64,000 nt of DNA from BP-464 sp963825415 (GTDB taxonomy: Bacteria > Actinomycetota > Thermoleophilia > Solirubrobacterales > Solirubrobacteraceae). The notes beneath the pieces were generated by a model. That model made no database searches. It worked only from the letters and a program-made list of their open reading frames with translations, and had not been told where the DNA came from. A program made the position numbers and the translations under genes. This document shows, piece after piece, positions 41,681 through 50,066 of this stretch (position 1 is the stretch's first letter; each line of letters begins with the position of its first letter). The stretch spans positions 248,001 to 312,000 of the forward strand of contig CAWGTD010000003.1 in assembly GCA_963825415.1 (NCBI GenBank). Reading direction: 5' to 3'.

Positions 41681-41770
41681 CGGAGAGGGCGGGATTCGAA
41701 CCCGCGAAGGAGCTTTCCGCCCCTTACTCGCTTAGCAGGCGAGTGCCTTCAGCCACTCGGCCACCTCTCC
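41681..41770 (-). tRNA. tRNA-Ser (anticodon GCT)
   Basis: This is a class II tRNA of 90 nt, acceptor GGAGAGG pairing with CCTCTCC. The anticodon loop CTGCTAA gives GCT (codons AGC and AGU), with a long variable arm and T-arm GCGGGTTCGAATCCCGC. CCA is not encoded. Confidence 0.95.
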
Positions 41771-41826
41771 CGGCGGGCGCCCAGTGTAAAGCTTGGGGGG
41801 CGGCCCGCCGATGTCGTAGGAGAGGC

Positions 41827-44424
41827 GTGCGCGCATCGATCGATCCGCACCCGGACGCTTTGGACCAGTACTCGACAGCGACCACCAGCGAGGCCATCCT
41901 GGCGGTCTCGCGCCTGCAGGGAATCGTCGCCCGCGGAGCGGACCTCGATGACCTGCGTGCCGCATTCGTCGCCGAGACGCGAAGTCTTCTCGGCGCCGAC
42001 GGCGTGGTTCTGCTGGCCGTGGAGGGAGACGACGACTCTCCGGACATCCTGGCCATCGACCCGCCGGACCATGCGCCCGCGTCGGGGTGGCGGACCGGGT
42101 CCGACGCCTGCCTGCTGGTCCCGGTCCACGTCCGCGACGGAATCGGCCAGGTGCTCGGCATCGACCGGCCTGCCGAGCCGTTCACGGATGCCGATCAGGA
42201 GTTGGCGTGGGCCTTCGCCGCCGCCGGTTCGGGTGCGCTCGAACACGCCCGCCTGGCGCAGCGCGACGCGGAGCGGATGGCCCAGTTCTCGGCCCTTGCC
42301 CGTGCCGCGCGCACGCTCAACGAGAACGTCGACCTCTCGCCGCTGCTCACCGCGATCTGCACCGAGGCGCGGGCGATCATGGGAGCCGACGCGGTGGCGA
42401 TCTACCTGCGCGACGACGATGGCGGGGTGATCGCAGAGGCGGCCGACGGCCTTGCCGTCCACATGCTCGGCTACCGAATGGCCGACGGCGAGGGTCTCGC
42501 GGGCAGGGTCGCCCAGGAAGGCCGCTCGATGGCGACCTCCGACTACCAGTCGCTGGCGAACCCGGCGCCCGGCTCGCCGGTCGCCGACGTGCGCAGCGCG
42601 CTCGCCGTCCCGATGCGCTGGGACGACGCCCTCCGCGGAGTGCTCTCGGTCGGCTATCGCAGCGTGCACGCCGCCGGGCCCGAGGAGCTGCGACTGCTCG
42701 AGACGTTCGGCGACCTCGCGGCCGCCGCGTGCCGCAACGCCAACGCCGCCACGGGCCTGGCGCTTGCCGCGCGGACCGACGAGCTGACGGGCTGCCTGAA
42801 CCGCGCCGCCCTGCTGGACGGGCTGCGGCTGGAGGTCGAGCGCTGCGCGCGCACCGGCCAGCAGATGACGCTGGTGATGCTCGACCTCGACGAGTTCAAG
42901 CAGGTCAACGAGCTGCATGGCCATCTGGTCGGCGACGAGGTGCTGCGCCACACCGGCCACGCGCTGCGCACCGCGGTCCGCCCCTACGACCTCTGTGCGC
43001 GTTACGGCGGCGACGAGTTCGTGATCGTCTGCTCGGACGCCTCCGAGCAGGACGCCGCCGAAGTGGCCACGCGCGCCATGGAACGGCTCACGGAGGAGCT
43101 GGCCGACGTGCCCGGCGCCGCCGACACAGGTGTGACCGCCGGGATCGCGCCGTGGGCCGAGGGCCGCACCGCGACCGGGCTGCTCGAAGACGCCGACCGC
43201 GCGCTGCTCTACGGAAAGCAGCAGGGCCGCCGCCGCGAGATCGTGCTCGCCTCCGAGCTGCCGACGACGTTCCGCCCGGTGCGCTTCCGGCGCGCCGACG
43301 ACCCGCCGGGTGGGGCACCGGAGACCGGTCGCCAGGCCGAACGACTCCAGAAGCGCAGCCGCCAACTCGTCCTGGCCAGCGCGTTGGGTACCCGCCTGGC
43401 CGGGATGCGCGAAGCGAGGGCGCTCGTCGAGGCCGCCGCCGACGAGCTGCACCGCGCGTTCGGCTACCTGCTGTGCTCGGTGATCCGCCTGCGCGAGGAC
43501 GGTCTCGTCGAAGCCGCCACGGCGCGCGGCGAGGGCTTCGCCCGCTCCGAGGAGCGCGGCTGGACGCAGCCCTCCGGGGCGGGCGTGATCGGCCGCGCGC
43601 TGCGCGAGCGGCGCGCCGTGGTCGTCCCCGACGTCCGGCTCGAGGCCGGGTACAAGCCCACGCCGCACGTCGCGGAGATGCGGTCCGAGCTGGTCGCGCC
43701 GATCTGGGTCGGCGGCCGGCTGTGGGGAGCGATCGACGTCGAGGAGTCCCGCGTCGCGGCCTTCGACGACGAGGACGCACGACTCGTGCAGATCGTCGCC
43801 GACCAGCTCGGCGCCGCCCTGCGGTCCGCCGAGCTCTACAACCAGCTCGAGAACGCCTACCTCGCGACGGCCGACGCGCTGTCGGCAGCGCTCGACGCAC
43901 GCGACGCGCGCGCGCCGCGCGGCGACGGCCCGATCTCGGGGCTCTGCGAGGCGGTCGGCATCCGGCTGGGGATGAAGGGCGCGGCGCTGCGCGACCTGCG
44001 CTACGGCGCGGCACTGCACGACATCGGCAAGATCGCCGTGCCCGAGACGATCCTCGACAAGCCCGGCGACCTCGATCCCGAGGAGCGCGCGGTCATCGAG
44101 CGCCACCCGCTGGTGGGCGAGCAGATGCTCAGCCCGGTGGAGTTCCTCGCCGGGGTCGCGCCGCTGGTCCGCCACGAGCACGAGCGCTGGGACGGCACCG
44201 GCTACCCCGACGGGTTGGCGGGCGAGCGCATCCCCCTCGGCGCGCGAATCATCTTCGCCTGCGACGCCTACCGGGCGATGGTCAGCGTGCGCCCCTATCG
44301 CGAGTCGCTTCCCGAGGCCCGTGCCCGCGAGGAACTGCGCCGCAACTCCGGCTCACAATTTGATCCGGCGGTGGTCGGTGCCCTCCTCGAGGTGCTCGAC
44401 GACGGGCTCGGCCCGGCGCACTAG
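41827..44424 (+). CDS. GAF-GAF-GGDEF-GAF-HD-GYP signalling protein
   Basis: This 865-residue soluble protein has domains in order: GAF (about 20-150), GAF (155-305, GADAVAIYLRDDDG), GGDEF (315-470, DELTGCLNRAALLDGL, ARYGGDEFVIVC with intact signature), GAF (about 525-680, QPSGAGVIGRALRERRAVVV), and HD-GYP (about 690-850, GAALHDIGKIAVPE, RHEHERWDGTGYPDG). It thus combines a diguanylate cyclase and a c-di-GMP phosphodiesterase fold. In the HD domain the first conserved His-containing helix (normally about 30 residues before HDIGK) reads RDARAPRGDGPISGLCEAVG, with no His. This may be a local base error or a loss of one metal ligand. GTG 41827 follows AGGAGAG. Confidence 0.9.
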   Translation: MRASIDPHPDALDQYSTATTSEAILAVSRLQGIVARGADLDDLRAAFVAETRSLLGADGVVLLAVEGDDDSPDILAIDPPDHAPASGWRTGSDACLLVPVHVRDGIGQVLGIDRPAEPFTDADQELAWAFAAAGSGALEHARLAQRDAERMAQFSALARAARTLNENVDLSPLLTAICTEARAIMGADAVAIYLRDDDGGVIAEAADGLAVHMLGYRMADGEGLAGRVAQEGRSMATSDYQSLANPAPGSPVADVRSALAVPMRWDDALRGVLSVGYRSVHAAGPEELRLLETFGDLAAAACRNANAATGLALAARTDELTGCLNRAALLDGLRLEVERCARTGQQMTLVMLDLDEFKQVNELHGHLVGDEVLRHTGHALRTAVRPYDLCARYGGDEFVIVCSDASEQDAAEVATRAMERLTEELADVPGAADTGVTAGIAPWAEGRTATGLLEDADRALLYGKQQGRRREIVLASELPTTFRPVRFRRADDPPGGAPETGRQAERLQKRSRQLVLASALGTRLAGMREARALVEAAADELHRAFGYLLCSVIRLREDGLVEAATARGEGFARSEERGWTQPSGAGVIGRALRERRAVVVPDVRLEAGYKPTPHVAEMRSELVAPIWVGGRLWGAIDVEESRVAAFDDEDARLVQIVADQLGAALRSAELYNQLENAYLATADALSAALDARDARAPRGDGPISGLCEAVGIRLGMKGAALRDLRYGAALHDIGKIAVPETILDKPGDLDPEERAVIERHPLVGEQMLSPVEFLAGVAPLVRHEHERWDGTGYPDGLAGERIPLGARIIFACDAYRAMVSVRPYRESLPEARAREELRRNSGSQFDPAVVGALLEVLDDGLGPAH

Positions 44425-44434
44425 CATCGCCCGC

Positions 44435-44521
44435 GGAGGGGTGGCAGAGCGGTCGAATGCGCCAGCCTTGAAAGCTGGAGCCCGTGCAAGCGGGCCGCGG
44501 GTTCGAATCCCGCCCCCTCCG
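44435..44521 (+). tRNA. tRNA-Ser (anticodon TGA)
   Basis: This is a class II tRNA of 87 nt, acceptor GGAGGGG pairing with CCCCTCC plus G. The anticodon loop CTTGAAA gives TGA (codons UCA and UCG). The variable arm GCCCGTGCAAGCGGGC and T-arm GCGGGTTCGAATCCCGC are typical. It starts 10 nt after the stop of the HD-GYP gene, on the same strand, and may be co-transcribed with it. Confidence 0.95.
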
Positions 44522-44532
44522 CTCTTGGCGCC

Positions 44533-46396
44533 TCAGGCGGCGGGGCGCTTGTAGTCGAGCATGTTCTGCAGCAGCGTGTAGCCGGTGTAGGTGACGGCGT
44601 AGTTCTGCAGGCCGTACGGGTGGAAGTACTGCTCGGTCGGGTCGGGCAGCAGTGCGCCGAGGAACCGGATCCGGCCGTTGCCCTTGGTCAGCTCGCCGTA
44701 GATGGTGCGACCGGTGCCGTTGGTGCCCGCCGTGCGGCCGCCGGCGGCCTCCCAGTCGGTCGTGGCGATCGTCCAGTTCGGCGCCGAGTTGGTCGCCGCG
44801 CTGCCGAAGCGGTAGCCGATCGGCACGGTGTCGTAGGTCTGGCGCGCGACCCCGCGCAGGTGCTGGTTGAGCGGGTCGGTGCGGTTGGAGAAGTCGACGT
44901 AGCCGACGTAGGCGTTGGTCGACGACACGGCGGACGCCGGAACGACGCCCATCGCGGCCAGCGCCTGCGCCGCCGCGTCGGTGACGATCAGGTTGCCGCC
45001 GCCTCCTACGAAGCGATTCAGCGCGTCGTAGAACGGGCCCGCCTCGGCGTCGCCGGGCAGCGGGCCGTTGGCGAGGACGATCGAGTCGTACTGGGCGAGG
45101 TTGGCGACCGGGACGCGCGCGGGCTTGATCGTGGTGAGCCCGGGGTTGGCGTAGTGGTTGAGGTCCGAGAAGAACTTCATCCGCGTGACGCGGTAGGGGA
45201 CCTGGTTGTCGCCGGCGTCCAGCGGGCCGGCACCGTCCGCGTCGGCGTCGGTGATCACCTTCGGATCGAAGATGTAGGCCGCCTTGCCGCCGACGTCGTA
45301 TGTGAACTGCTTGCGGTCGACCGCCTGCCGGAACATCGTGTAGTTGATCGCGCGGATCGCGTCGACCCACACCTGGTTGAGCGCGCCCGTGTACGCGGCC
45401 CAGTTGACCTCGCGACCGACGGTCAGCTCCGTGGCGAAGCCGGTCCCGCCGACCAGCTCGGGCGTGTTGTAGTAGTCGATGCCCGAGCCCGACGCCGAGT
45501 AGCCGAGCATGTCGTACAGCGTTCCCCAGTGGTACGGGCCGAGGTCCTGGCCGGTCGCGTCGCGCAGCGTGCCCAGCGCGGTGCCGAACGAGTACTCCTT
45601 CATCGTCTCGTTGATGCCGTCGGCGAACCGGGCCAGGGTCTCTGACTTCTGGTAGTTGAACTGCCCGACGATCTGGAGCCCCGCTGCCGCGTAGGTGTCG
45701 TCGAGCTGGCCGTGGTTGTCGGTGCCGAGGAACCAGTTGCGGGGGCCGCTGGTGAAGAGGTCGCGCAGCGCGTTGCCCTCGGGCTCGGCTGCCGGTCTTG
45801 TTGGCGGTGTCGATCCAGCCCTTGACGGGGAGCTGGCGGTTGAGGTCCGTGCCGTTGTCGTTGCCGCGGATCTGCATCAGCCCGGCGTTCGGGGATCCGG
45901 TGACGTCGCCCTTCACCCAGCCGTCGGGGTTGGGGTAGACGAAGTGGATCACGTAGTCGTGCAGCACCTGCTTGGCCCACGGCTCGGACGCTTCGAAGCG
46001 CTGGTCGACCATCTCCTCCATCACGCGCGCGCCGCCCTCGCGGCCGCCGACCTCGTCGCCGTGGATCGACGACATCACGAGCAGACGCTGCTTCTTTGTC
46101 GTCACGCTCTCGTCGGTGATCAGCACGTCGTAGACCGGGCGCCCGCCGGCCGACTTGCCCAGCGTCGTGACCTGTACGTAGCCCGGGAACGTGGCCTCGA
46201 GCAATGCGATCCCGCACTGGAACTCGTCGAAGCGGATGAAGTTGGTGCTCAGCAGCGGGTCCACGAAGATGCGGTCACCCGGTGTGATGTCGCCCGCCTT
46301 GCACTTCACCGGCGTCGCGCCCGCGGGCGCGGCGGCGACCGCGGCGAGCATCAGGACAGCGATCGACAGGGTCAGCAGACGGACACGCAGAGCCAT
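44533..46396 (-). CDS. Large secreted M14 zinc carboxypeptidase (one frame change)
   Basis: This protein of about 620 residues has a signal peptide (VRLLTLSIAVLMLAAVAAAP). The peptidase part carries His and Glu in VMSSIHGDEVGGREGG, the Asn/Arg substrate loop NDNGTDLNRQLPVKG, and after a frame change near 45790, a second His in LGTDNHGQLDD. The catalytic Glu candidate lies in the VGGTGFATELTVGREVNWAA region. The last 280 residues (from about VDRKQFTYDVGGKAAYI) are beta and Rossmann-like, with FLGALLPDPTEQYFHPYG, resembling C-terminal class-I-amidotransferase-like domains attached to some M14 peptidases. Its role outside the cell is unknown. Confidence 0.8.
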
Positions 46397-46447
46397 GCCG
46401 TTGTCAACGCGCGATGGTCCGAAAACTTGCTTGCGTGTGCTGAGGGC

Positions 46448-46756
46448 TCAGCCGCCGCCGGCGGCGCCCGCGACGTAGACCGCCAGCGCGTGGATCTCGC
46501 GCGCCGACAGCTTGCCCTTGTAGCTGGGCATGCCGTTGCCGCCGTTGGTGACCTGGCGCTCGACCGTCGCGACGGGCGGGCGCAGCTTGTCGAGGTCAGG
46601 GCCGATCCGGCCCGCCGCGTCCGCCGCCTTCAGCGTGTGACACGAGGCGCAGCCCAGGCTGACGAACTGCTTGGCGGGCCCGCTCTTCGAGCCGCCCGAG
46701 CCTCCGCAGCCGGCCAACGGCACCGCGACGAGCAGGGCGACGACCGCGCAGCGCAT
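46448..46756 (-). CDS. Lipoprotein cytochrome c
   Basis: This protein of 102 residues has a lipoprotein signal (MRCAVVALLVAVPLAGC), a heme c site CASCH (VSLGCASCHTLKAAD) and the axial Met in GNGMPSYKGKL. The last helix AREIHALAVYVAGAAG is typical of small class I cytochromes. It is membrane-anchored and probably shuttles electrons. It sits between a carboxypeptidase and a TetR gene, with its own start, and a second similar protein is at 51293. Confidence 0.88.
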   Translation of the reverse strand: MRCAVVALLVAVPLAGCGGSGGSKSGPAKQFVSLGCASCHTLKAADAAGRIGPDLDKLRPPVATVERQVTNGGNGMPSYKGKLSAREIHALAVYVAGAAGGG

Positions 46757-46765
46757 GCGGCCAAG

Positions 46766-47401
46766 CTAGTTGGTGGCGATCGCCACGGCCGCGCGCACGA
46801 CGGCGTCACGAACGGTGGCGTCGTCGACCGGCAGGGCGTCCGGCACCCCGGCCGGCGACTCGCGCACGACGACGCCGCTACGGGCGAGGTGCATCGCGCC
46901 CAGCGCGGCCGTCCACAGGTGGTTGGCGACGAAGTCGGGGTCCTCGATCGCGAACACGCCCGCGTCGCGGCCTTCGGCCAGCACGCGCGAGCACGTCCCG
47001 AGGCACGACGCCATCCCCTGGCCGAGCCGCACCCACACGGCGTCGGAGACCCGCTCGCGCAGGTCGGCGGCGGGGCGGCGCAGCAGCGACAGCGCGCAGT
47101 CCAGGAAGGCCGGGTACTCGAGGCAGAAGTCGGCGAACGCGCCGGTGATCGCGCGCAGCCGGTCGGCCGGCTCGGCGGGCGCCTCGGCCGCGTCGCGCAG
47201 CCGCCCGTCGAGCTCGGCGAGGTAGCGCGTGACCGTGAGGATGAACAGCTCCTCCTTGGAGGAGAAGTGCCGGTAGATCAGCGCGCGGCTGAGCCCGACC
47301 TCGCGAGCGATCTCGTCGATCGGGGCGTCCTGCATGCCGCGCTGGTCGAACAGCGCGCGCGCCGCATCGATGATGTCGCGCTCGCGCTGGCGAGTGGTCA
47401 T
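46766..47401 (-). CDS. TetR-family transcriptional regulator
   Basis: This 211-residue repressor has an N-terminal helix-turn-helix, DEIAREVGLSRALIYRHFSS, preceded by DIIDAARALFDQRGMQDAPI. The C-terminal ligand domain (about 60-200) is helical with CLEYPAFLDCALSLLRRPAA. The ATG 47401 overlaps the stop of the alpha/beta hydrolase (ATGA), so the two are co-translated. A palindrome between this operon and the divergent acyl-CoA dehydrogenase (48314-48326) is its likely operator. Regulators of this kind often respond to acyl-CoA or hydrophobic acids; that is an inference from the neighbours. Confidence 0.88.
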   Translation of the reverse strand: MTTRQRERDIIDAARALFDQRGMQDAPIDEIAREVGLSRALIYRHFSSKEELFILTVTRYLAELDGRLRDAAEAPAEPADRLRAITGAFADFCLEYPAFLDCALSLLRRPAADLRERVSDAVWVRLGQGMASCLGTCSRVLAEGRDAGVFAIEDPDFVANHLWTAALGAMHLARSGVVVRESPAGVPDALPVDDATVRDAVVRAAVAIATN

Positions 47402-48306
47402 GCGGCGGCCCGGGCCTGGAGCAGCTGGCGCGCGCGCTCGTCGTCGATGAGCGCGGGCTCGGTCGCCTCCATGAAGTCCCGGAGCACCTCGACGAAGCGC
47501 ATGGGGTCGTCGCGGTGCGGGAAGTGGCCGGCACGCTCGAAGATCGCCAGCCGGCTGCCGGGCACGAGGTCGTGCGCCTCGCGGCCGTGGCGGACCGGGA
47601 TGATCCGGTCGCGCTCGCCCCAGACGAACAGCGTCGGCATGCCCTCGGCGAGGTAGAGCCGGTCGCGCGCGTCGACGCGCTGGCCGTCGGGGTCGACGAC
47701 CGCTCGCACGGTGTGGACGAACGCCCGCCGCGCCTCCCAGTCGCCGAAGGATGCAAAGCCGCGGGCGATCTCCTCGACGTCGGGGCCGGCCCGCAGGCCG
47801 AGCTTGCCCATCACGCCCGCGACCGCGCCGCCGACACGCAGGATCGGCGTGGAGGCCAGGATCGGAAGCACCAGCTCGGAGCCCGGCAGCGACGCCGCCC
47901 GGATCGCGATGCTGACCTCGGGGCCGAGCCCGCCGCTGCCGACGAGGACCAGGCGCTCGGCGCGCTCTGGGAACTGGTAGGCGAAGACCATCGCCACGCC
48001 GCCGCCGAGGGAGTGGCCGACGATGCTCGCGCGGTCGTGGCCCAGGACGGCGAGCAGGTCGCGCAGGCCGCTGGCGTGAGCGCCCAGCGAGTAGTCGCCG
48101 CGGGGCTTGGCGGACTCGCCGTGGCCCAGCATGTCCGGGGCGATCACCGTGTGGTCGCGGGCAAGCGAGGGGATCACGTCGTCCCACGTCTGCGAGCTCC
48201 CGGCGATGCCGTGGATGAGGACCAGGACGGGGCCCTCGCCGGCGGTGCGGAACCGCACGCGCTGGCCGTGGATCAGGACTTCTTCAAGGGTTGTGGGGGG
48301 CGGCAT
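47398..48306 (-). CDS. Alpha/beta hydrolase
   Basis: This 302-residue hydrolase has the oxyanion loop VLIHGIAGSSQTWDDV, nucleophile motif SIVGHSLGGGVAMVF with Ser, Asp near MPTLFVWGERDRIIP, and His in IFERAGHFPHRDDP. A cap region between strands 6 and 7 (about 145-215) is helical. No signal peptide, so it is cytoplasmic. It is the first gene of an operon with the TetR regulator and faces the acyl-CoA dehydrogenase across a 27-nt gap. Its substrate may be an ester or thioester of the same lipid, but this is inference. Confidence 0.9.
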   Translation of the reverse strand: MPPPTTLEEVLIHGQRVRFRTAGEGPVLVLIHGIAGSSQTWDDVIPSLARDHTVIAPDMLGHGESAKPRGDYSLGAHASGLRDLLAVLGHDRASIVGHSLGGGVAMVFAYQFPERAERLVLVGSGGLGPEVSIAIRAASLPGSELVLPILASTPILRVGGAVAGVMGKLGLRAGPDVEEIARGFASFGDWEARRAFVHTVRAVVDPDGQRVDARDRLYLAEGMPTLFVWGERDRIIPVRHGREAHDLVPGSRLAIFERAGHFPHRDDPMRFVEVLRDFMEATEPALIDDERARQLLQARAAA

Positions 48307-48313
48307 GACACAG

Positions 48314-48326
48314 AGTGTGACACACT
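48314..48326. promoter_or_regulatory. 13-bp palindromic operator candidate
   Basis: AGTGTG-A-CACACT is a perfect palindrome around a central A, inside the 27-bp gap between divergent hydrolase/TetR and acyl-CoA dehydrogenase genes. It is AT-richer than its surroundings and overlaps where both promoters must lie. It is the natural candidate for the TetR protein's own operator. Confidence 0.6.
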
Positions 48327-48333
48327 GTTACCC

Positions 48334-49620
48334 ATGGAAGCCGCCACCACCGCAGAGACCACCCAGAACGGCGCTGCCGCAGAGCAGGCCGCCGACACCG
48401 AAGCCCCCACCTTTTCGCTCGAGCTGAGCCAGGATCAGAAGGACATCCGCGACTGGGCCCACGGGTTCGCCGCGAACGTCATCCGCCCCGCCGGGGCGGA
48501 ATGGGACGAGCGCGAGGAGACGCCGTGGCCGATCATCCAGGAGGCCGCGAAGATCGGCCTCTACGGCTTCGAGGCGCTCGCGCAGTTCTTCGCGGACCCG
48601 GCCGGCCTGATGCTGCCGATCGTCAACGAGGAGCTGTTCTGGGGCGATGCCGGCATCGGCATGGCGCTGATGGGCACCGCGCTGCCGGTCGCCGCGATCT
48701 TCGGGCAGGGCACCGGCGAGCAGATCGGCGAGTGGATCCCGCGCTGCTTCGGCACGCAGGACGAGCCCAAGGTGGCGGCCTTCTGCTCCTCAGAGCCCGA
48801 CGCGGGCTCCGACGTCTCGGGCATCCGCACGACCGCCAAGTACGACGAGGCCAGCGGCGAGTGGGTCATCAACGGCCAGAAGGCGTGGGCGACCAACGGC
48901 GGCATCGCCGACGTCCACGTCGTCGTCGCCACGGTCGACCGCGAGCTCGGCTCGCGCGGACACGCCGCGTTCGTCATCTCCAAGGACGACACGAAGGGCA
49001 TCGAACAGGGCTCGAAGGTCAAGAAGCACGGGCTGCGGGCGTCGCACACCGCCGACGTGCACCTCGACGACTGCCGCGTCCCCGGCAGCGCGCTGCTCGG
49101 CGGCAAGGAGAAGCTCGACGAGCGCCTGGCGCGCGTGCGCGAGGGCAAGAGCAGCGGCGGCCAGGCCGCCATGCAGACCTTCGAGGCCAGCCGCCCGACG
49201 GTCGGCGCCCAGGCGCTGGGCATCGCCCGCGCCGCCTACGAGTACTCGCTCGACTACGCCAAGGAGCGCGAGCAGTTCGGCCGCAAGATCATCGAGAACC
49301 AGTCGATCGCGTTCACGCTCGCCCGGATGAAGCTCGAGATCGACGCCGCCCGCCTGCTGGTGTGGCGCGCCTCGTGGATGGGCCGCAACGCGCATCGCTT
49401 CGAGAACGCCGAGGGCTCGATGAGCAAGCTCAAGGCCGGCGAGGTCGCGGTCTGGTCGACCGAGCGGGCGATCCAGATCCTCGGCGGCAACGGCTACACG
49501 CGCGAGTTCCCCGTCGAGCGTTGGCATCGCGACGCCAAGATCTACGACATCTTCGAGGGCACGGCCGAGATCCAGCAGCTCGTGATCGCACGCGCAATCT
49601 CGGGGATGCACATACGCTGA
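48334..49620 (+). CDS. Acyl-CoA dehydrogenase
   Basis: This 428-residue flavoprotein catalyses alpha,beta-dehydrogenation of an acyl-CoA. Signatures include FCSSEPDAGSDVSGIRTTAK (FAD region), WVINGQKAWATNGGIADV, KKHGLRASHTADVHLDDCRV, YAKEREQFGRKIIENQSIAF, and the C-terminal segment ILGGNGYTREFPVERWHRDA and YDIFEGTAEIQQLVIARA, whose Glu is the usual catalytic base. The first 30 residues are Ala/Glu-rich and non-conserved. ATG 48334 lies directly behind the palindrome. No electron-transfer flavoprotein gene is adjacent. The chain length of the substrate cannot be told. Confidence 0.93.
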   Translation: MEAATTAETTQNGAAAEQAADTEAPTFSLELSQDQKDIRDWAHGFAANVIRPAGAEWDEREETPWPIIQEAAKIGLYGFEALAQFFADPAGLMLPIVNEELFWGDAGIGMALMGTALPVAAIFGQGTGEQIGEWIPRCFGTQDEPKVAAFCSSEPDAGSDVSGIRTTAKYDEASGEWVINGQKAWATNGGIADVHVVVATVDRELGSRGHAAFVISKDDTKGIEQGSKVKKHGLRASHTADVHLDDCRVPGSALLGGKEKLDERLARVREGKSSGGQAAMQTFEASRPTVGAQALGIARAAYEYSLDYAKEREQFGRKIIENQSIAFTLARMKLEIDAARLLVWRASWMGRNAHRFENAEGSMSKLKAGEVAVWSTERAIQILGGNGYTREFPVERWHRDAKIYDIFEGTAEIQQLVIARAISGMHIR

Positions 49621-49679
49621 TCGTCGTAGCTCGGACCACCCGGGTTGACAGCCCGCCGTCCGAGGGAGAGGGTGGGCGC

Positions 49680-50066
49680 GTGGCCTTCGGCTCCCCCCAG
49701 TTCCATCTGTCCGAGGAACAGCCCGCCGACGACACGCGCCTGATCACGGTCACCGGCGAGATCCACGTCACGACGGCGCCGGACTTCAGCAACCGGCTCA
49801 ACGACGCGATCTCCGCCGGCACCCGCGGCGTGGTCATCGACATGTCCGACGTCGCGTTCATCGACTCGACGGGGCTCAGCGTGCTGCTCAACGGACTGCG
49901 CCGCGTCACGCGCTCCAACGGCCGCATGGCGCTGGTGGTCTCCAACCCGACCGTGCTGCGCCTGTTCGAGATCACCAAGCTCGACTCGACCTTCGACATC
50001 CACGGCTCGCGCGAGGACGCGCTGGCCAGCGTTCAGGCGGACGGCAGCTCCGACGGCGCTCCGTAG
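49680..50066 (+). CDS. STAS-domain anti-sigma factor antagonist, second copy
   Basis: GTG 49680 follows GGGAGAGGGTGGGCGC and gives 128 residues. The STAS segments are RLITVTGEIHVTTAPDFSNR, the core VVIDMSDVAFIDSTGLSVLL with the phosphorylatable Ser of DSTG, and GRMALVVSNPTVLRLFEITK. The N-terminus (FGSPQFHLSEEQPADD) and C-terminus (VQADGSSDGAP) are short acidic tails. It lies 60 nt after the acyl-CoA dehydrogenase but has its own start and may be independent. Its 3' end overlaps serS on the other strand by 34 nt. No anti-sigma ATPase is adjacent. Confidence 0.88.
   Translation: MAFGSPQFHLSEEQPADDTRLITVTGEIHVTTAPDFSNRLNDAISAGTRGVVIDMSDVAFIDSTGLSVLLNGLRRVTRSNGRMALVVSNPTVLRLFEITKLDSTFDIHGSREDALASVQADGSSDGAP

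Noticed and set aside
41749..44181. 810-codon minus-strand open frame opposite the GAF/GGDEF/HD-GYP gene
   Set aside because: It is the antisense of conserved domains and has no recognisable sequence; long antisense frames are expected at this GC content.
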